8,981 nt of DNA, taken from Chloroflexota bacterium (GTDB lineage: Bacteria > Chloroflexota > Anaerolineae > B4-G1 > SLSP01). A program made the translations under genes and the position numbers. Below, in pieces: positions 6,278 through 8,981 of this stretch; within the stretch, counting starts at the first letter, position 1, and each line of letters starts with the position of its first letter. Below the pieces are notes generated by a model. The model made no database searches, was not told the DNA's origin, and saw only the letters and a program-made list of their open reading frames with translations. The stretch covers positions 1 through 8,981 of the forward strand of contig JAAZNO010000048.1 in NCBI GenBank assembly GCA_012798275.1. Reading direction: 5' to 3'.

Positions 6278-6973
6278 ATGAATGTCGAGCAGCTGGGGTT
6301 GATTGACCATCCGCCGACGCCGGAAGAAGTCCGCCGCCAGATGCGGGCTTACCTGGTGCGCTATGTCGTGCTGGTGGCGGGGATCAGTTTGGTCATTGGC
6401 GGCTTGATCGGACGCCTGACGGTGCAAGACCCGGCGGCCCTGACGCCGGCCGCGGGCTGGCAGTCAGGGCCATCCCTTTCCGAGGGGGGAGCGTCGTCCC
6501 GGCCCATCTCCTCGTCGTTGCAGATTTACGTCAGTGGGGCGGTAGTCATGCCGCAGGTGGTCGAAGTCCCCGCCGGCAGCATCCTCGCGGATGCGCTCGC
6601 CGCGGCAGGGGGTCCGGCGCCTGAGGCCGATCTCGAAGGCCTCAATCTCGCCGCACCGCTGGCCGATCACCAGCACGTGCTCATCCCCACCCGCGTGCCG
6701 CCGCCAACCGCTACGCCGCGGCCTTCCCCGGCGACGGCGACGCCGGCGCCAACGTCGGGGGCCGTGTCCCCTGAAGCACAGGTCAACCTCAACACGGCCA
6801 CCCTCGCCGAGCTGCTCACGCTCCCCGGCATCGGTGAGACGCGCGCGCAAGCCATCCTCGCCTACCGCGCCGAGCATGGGCCTTTCACGCGCATCGAAGA
6901 GCTTCAAAACGTGAGTGGCATTGGCCCCGCGACGTATGAGAAGCTGGCGCCCTACATCACCGTCGGCCCCTGA
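6278..6973 (+). CDS. comEA: ComEA-type membrane-anchored DNA-binding protein (SLBB + helix-hairpin-helix)
   Basis: ComEA is the surface receptor that binds incoming double-stranded DNA during natural transformation. The 231-residue protein has the full architecture: a cytoplasmic N-terminus (1-25), one membrane helix (26-46), a linker, an SLBB domain (about 81-137, QIYVSGAVVMPQVVEVPAGS onward), a Thr/Pro-rich linker (138-165), and a C-terminal helix-hairpin-helix pair (169-229). The last contains the classic NLNTATLAELLTLPGIGE start and the second hairpin VSGIGPATYEKL. GGGGGTG lies seven bases before the start. The usual partner channel gene comEC does not follow; the next gene is convergent and unrelated. 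The 24-nt gap to the GTPase gene suggests the same transcript. Domain assignment is firm. The competence role is inferred, since ComEA-like proteins also occur in species not known to be transformable. Confidence 0.93.
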   Translation: MNVEQLGLIDHPPTPEEVRRQMRAYLVRYVVLVAGISLVIGGLIGRLTVQDPAALTPAAGWQSGPSLSEGGASSRPISSSLQIYVSGAVVMPQVVEVPAGSILADALAAAGGPAPEADLEGLNLAAPLADHQHVLIPTRVPPPTATPRPSPATATPAPTSGAVSPEAQVNLNTATLAELLTLPGIGETRAQAILAYRAEHGPFTRIEELQNVSGIGPATYEKLAPYITVGP

Positions 6974-7025
6974 GTCCCCCGATCCCCGGCCGTTCTGAAG
7001 AGACGGATGCTGCGTCCAGGATCGT

Positions 7026-8459
7026 CTATGGGAGGAGCGGCGTCAAATCCAACACTGAAAATCCCGTGCTGGCGTCAGCAGAATCAAACAACACCAGAGT
7101 TTTTCCGTCCGGGCTGAAGATCCCCGAGCTGCTCTGGAGACCGGAACGGCTGCCCCGCTCTTTATCCTCGGTTAGATCCCATAGCCACAAAGTGCTGGTC
7201 CCATAAGGCTGTTCTGAAGTGGTTCCCAACACCAGCTCATAGCGGCTATCTGGGCTAAAGCCCAACGCCGCGACAGACCTGAGATCGTCTAACGCAGGCG
7301 CCGGCAACGGGTGCCAGTTTGCCACCTGCCACTGGCAAAGACGGGAAACGGTCCCGTCGGCGCTCCCTCCAAAGGCAGCGAGTCGCTGTCCGTCCGGACT
7401 GAAGCGCGGTGCAATTTGCACAAAAGTGCCGCAATCCAAAGTCGGTCCGGCTTGATCCTGGGTCACGTCCCATAAAATGAGAGTTGGCCGCAAGAGTGAC
7501 TGGCAGGCCAGCCATCGGCTATCCGGGCTAAAACTTAAAGCATTGCAATCCAGGGGCAAAGACTTCACCTGGGCCCCGGTTTCCGTTTCCCAAAAGAACA
7601 CAGTCCCTACACCGGCGGAAGCCAGCCATTGTCCATTTGGGCTCAGCGCCAGTCCAAACACCCTGTTCTTCTGAAAGGTCAATCCTGGCAAATTGAGCCC
7701 CAAGCGCTGTTCCCCGGTCGAGAGATCCCAAAGTTCCACTTGATCTCCCACTCCGCCCACTGCCAACAGCTGCCCATCCTGGCTGAGCGCCAGATAATCA
7801 ACGCCGTTTGTGCCGGGGGTCAGATTATAGATTGGCTGCCCCGTCGCTACGTTCCAAACTTCCATGTGCCATTCCAAATCCATCTCTTGTTGGAAAGCGT
7901 TGGCGATAGCCAACAACCGACCGTCGCCGCTAAAGACGGGCGCCTCCACAAATGTGGCCGTGGTGGACAAGGTCTGGACCAATGCCGGGGCCGGCAGCGT
8001 CATTGCCCGCGCGGTCGCCCAATTTATGACCCCACGGGCCAGCGCCAGGAGCAAGAAGGCCGCCCCCAACAGCAGCCACCACCGCTTTTGCAACCATTCT
8101 TGCCTGGCGAGCGGGATGGGGGGCGCCGCCGGGGCCGGGCGTGAGGGCGCCGGCGAACGCATCTCCCCGGCAACCGGGACTGCCGCTTTCATGCTCCCTG
8201 GCAAATACGGGCGGAATTGGGCCGCGCAGATATCGCACAAGACCCAATCGGTGGGGCTTTTTTGTACCAGGTTGAGCCAGGCGGCCTCGGCCTGCTGTCG
8301 CGCTTCGTCTGGCGACAATCCCAATCCTTGCCACAGCGTCGAATCCAGGGCTGCTGCTGGCCGGTAGCCAGCGCGCGCGGCTGCTTGAACCTGCGCCGGT
8401 GAAAAACGGGCTGCCGTGGCTTCATTCACTGGACGGTTGCACATGTCACAATTTCCCAT
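7026..8459 (-). CDS. membrane-anchored WD40 propeller protein with N-terminal Cys-pair domain
   Basis: The 477-residue protein has three parts. Residues 1-88 are a compact domain bounded by CDMC (4-7) and CDIC (75-78), a spacing that suggests one zinc site built from both ends. A Pro/Ala linker (about 95-118) leads to one membrane helix (127-147). Arg/Lys residues just before the helix favour a cytoplasmic N-terminus and an outside propeller. Residues about 160-477 form seven WD40-like repeats, seen as seven SPDG-type turns (such as FSGDGRLLA, LSPNGQWLA, FSPDGKTLV) and seven terminal strands (such as MEVWNVATGQ, VELWDLSTGE, LWLWDLTEDK). Seven blades make a closed propeller, a protein-binding platform with no catalysis implied. 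ATG 8459 is chosen because GGAGG lies four bases upstream. The gene faces comEA with 52 nt between stops, and looks less GC-rich than its neighbours by eye. Partner and function are unknown. Confidence 0.9.
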   Translation of the reverse strand: MGNCDMCNRPVNEATAARFSPAQVQAAARAGYRPAAALDSTLWQGLGLSPDEARQQAEAAWLNLVQKSPTDWVLCDICAAQFRPYLPGSMKAAVPVAGEMRSPAPSRPAPAAPPIPLARQEWLQKRWWLLLGAAFLLLALARGVINWATARAMTLPAPALVQTLSTTATFVEAPVFSGDGRLLAIANAFQQEMDLEWHMEVWNVATGQPIYNLTPGTNGVDYLALSQDGQLLAVGGVGDQVELWDLSTGEQRLGLNLPGLTFQKNRVFGLALSPNGQWLASAGVGTVFFWETETGAQVKSLPLDCNALSFSPDSRWLACQSLLRPTLILWDVTQDQAGPTLDCGTFVQIAPRFSPDGQRLAAFGGSADGTVSRLCQWQVANWHPLPAPALDDLRSVAALGFSPDSRYELVLGTTSEQPYGTSTLWLWDLTEDKERGSRSGLQSSSGIFSPDGKTLVLFDSADASTGFSVLDLTPLLP

Positions 8460-8463
8460 AGAG

Positions 8464-8468
8464 CCTCC
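8464..8468 (-). promoter_or_regulatory. ribosome binding site of the WD40 gene
   Basis: On the minus strand GGAGG ends four bases before ATG 8459, the strongest Shine-Dalgarno match in the window. It rules out the upstream in-frame start at 8510. The site sits in a small palindrome, CCTC-AG-GAGG, which might slightly hide it. Confidence 0.85.
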
Positions 8469-8541
8469 TGAGGTTACATTGAAGTGATCCAGATCTGGAA
8501 CGTAGCCCATGAACTACCGGCCACTGGAAAATCCCGGCCCC

Positions 8542-8569
8542 ATTATATCACCATTCAAAGAGCTGCCAT
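8542..8569 (-). promoter_or_regulatory. sigma-70-type extended -10 promoter of the WD40 gene
   Basis: The minus strand shows a perfect TATAAT (8547 to 8542) preceded by TGA (8550 to 8548), giving the extended form TGnTATAAT. ATGGCA (8569 to 8564), matching TTGACA at four of six positions, lies 16 bases upstream of the -10. Transcription would start near 8535, leaving a leader of about 75 nt that includes the palindrome CCAGATCTGG (8489-8498). A perfect hexamer in such GC-rich DNA is unlikely by chance. Confidence 0.65.
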
Positions 8570-8599
8570 GGGCCTCAGGCACGCCACCGGGAATGAACG

Positions 8600-8760
8600 T
8601 GTGAGCGTGAGCCGTAAGCCGGGGTTGGGACGTCGTTTGGCTGGGGATGGAATCCCCAGCCCGACAGGAGCCAACCGCGCTGAAGCGCGTTGTTGGGAAG
8701 CTCGCTTCAGCGAACTTGACGTAGCAGCCCCGGAATTCATTCCGGGGCGGGCGACCTGGG
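8600..8760 (+). repeat. long intergenic repeat, copy 3 (variant)
   Basis: A GTGAGCGTGAGCC leader is followed by hairpin GGCTGGGGAT / ATCCCCAGCC (8639-8661) and hairpin CGCGCT / AGCGCG, nearly identical to copy 2. It then gains an extra near-palindrome, AAGCTCGCT / AGCGAACTT, before GACGTAGCA. A perfect 10-bp hairpin GCCCCGGAAT / ATTCCGGGGC around TC (8727-8748) stands where copies 1 and 2 have a degraded GCCCCGGGGG sequence. It lacks the ATTCGTG units and the direct SD ending, so it is a different member of the same family. Its orientation is the same as in the other two copies. Confidence 0.75.
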
Positions 8761-8815
8761 CGCAGCCTGAAGTATGCGTTACATTTGCCGTGCAAGTTAT
8801 TTCGAGGTTCGCTTT

Positions 8816-8846
8816 TTCGCTGACTCGCTGATTTTCTGAGGGGGGG
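8816..8846 (+). repeat. short TCGCTGA-type repeat, copy C
   Basis: TTCGCTGACTCGCTGATTTTCTGAGGGGGG contains two CGCTGA units and the same ATTTTCnGAGG tail seen at 202, 684, 897 and 5157, here ending in a G-run. No start codon lies at the usual spacing; the next good start is at 8921. It resembles the other short-repeat copies but is the most divergent. Confidence 0.4.
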
Positions 8847-8920
8847 CCTTGTATCTTTCGGCCTTTGTGGTAGAACAAGGGCCATCATTCCAGTGTGAAA
8901 TTTGAGCTACCGGACAACTC

Positions 8921-8981
8921 ATGGAGCTTCAAGCACTCATCAGCTGGTATCTGGCGTTGCAGGGCTTCGCGCTGGCGGGCA
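8921..8981 (+). CDS. 5' end of a membrane protein, possibly DUF2298 family (partial)
   Basis: ATG 8921 opens a frame of 20 codons that runs off the window: MELQALISWYLALQGFALAG. This is a strongly hydrophobic start, as expected for a first membrane helix. The opening pattern of a Trp-Tyr-Leu pair followed by a Leu/Ala-rich helix resembles the start of the large multi-pass DUF2298 proteins, common in Chloroflexota and Archaea. Twenty residues cannot prove this. An in-frame stop at 8903-8905 limits the start to 8906 or later, so 8921 is the natural choice, though no good Shine-Dalgarno site is visible. A frame from GTG 8894 is also open but gives an Arg-rich peptide and is less likely. Confidence 0.5.
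   Translation, partial: MELQALISWYLALQGFALAG

Larger units (their letters stand above)
8460..8920. other. 461-nt divergent intergenic region with promoter and repeats
   Basis: This gap separates the minus-strand WD40 gene from the plus-strand gene at 8921. It holds the WD40 gene's RBS and extended -10 promoter (8464-8569), a third copy of the long repeat (8600-8760), a stretch without visible structure (8761-8807), and a TCGCTGA-type repeat ending in a G-run (8816-8846). After that, GGCCTTGT (8845-8852) and ACAAGGGCC (8875-8883) form an imperfect inverted repeat. A plus-strand frame at 8484-8831 crosses the promoter and repeats and is not credible. I found no strong promoter for the plus-strand gene. 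Confidence 0.7.

Noticed and set aside
6974..7025. Terminator between the convergent comEA and WD40 genes
   Set aside because: Only CGATCC/GGATCG (6 bp, long loop) pairs, and there is no T-run on either strand. Not enough to call.
8484..8831. 115-residue plus-strand frame from GTG 8484
   Set aside because: It runs through the WD40 promoter and repeat copy 3, has no RBS and shares text with the other repeat translations.

Overview
The window is GC-rich bacterial chromosome. It probably comes from a member of the Chloroflexota (Anaerolineae/Caldilineae-like). I base this on the gene mix (an FtsK with a long Pro/Ala linker, a ComEA-type protein with TP-rich linkers, a WD40 protein with an N-terminal Cys-pair domain), on the style of the intergenic repeats, and on a final partial gene that begins like a DUF2298 membrane protein. 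The taxonomic call is inference.

Layout. Positions 1-117 hold the 3' end of an unrecognised gene. Positions 118-901 are a repeat-rich gap. It contains a short GTGATTCGCTGA-type repeat, a 174-nt element (257-430) that can fold as one closing stem plus three perfect hairpins, and two ~91% identical direct repeats (546-684 and 760-897). The second of these ends in the ribosome binding site of the next gene. A plus-strand gene run follows: an S1-domain RNA-binding protein (902-1885), ftsK (1854-4175, overlapping by 32 nt), a two-helix membrane protein with an internally duplicated domain (4165-5088, overlapping by 11 nt), a GTPase with a C-terminal DUF697 domain (5162-6253, after a 73-nt repeat-containing gap), and a ComEA-type helix-hairpin-helix protein (6278-6973). 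A convergent minus-strand gene (7026-8459) encodes a membrane-anchored seven-bladed WD40 protein with two CxxC pairs at its N terminus; it has its own extended -10 promoter and a perfect GGAGG site. Positions 8460-8920 are a second repeat-rich gap with a third copy of the long repeat. A truncated membrane-protein gene starts at 8921.

How it works together. The overlaps suggest that S1 protein, FtsK and the duplicated-domain membrane protein are transcribed together, and that the GTPase and ComEA-like genes may belong to the same run. FtsK pumps DNA at the division septum and ComEA-type proteins bind DNA at the cell surface, so the run has a DNA-at-membrane flavour. I see no proof of a shared pathway. 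The WD40 gene has a separate promoter and looks less GC-rich by eye.

Most unusual content. I do not see a defence system, CRISPR array, transposase, tRNA or rRNA. The notable signals are the cloverleaf-like element, the repeat families whose 3' ends carry a Shine-Dalgarno sequence placed right before start codons, the duplicated-domain membrane protein, and the Cys-pair/TM/propeller protein.
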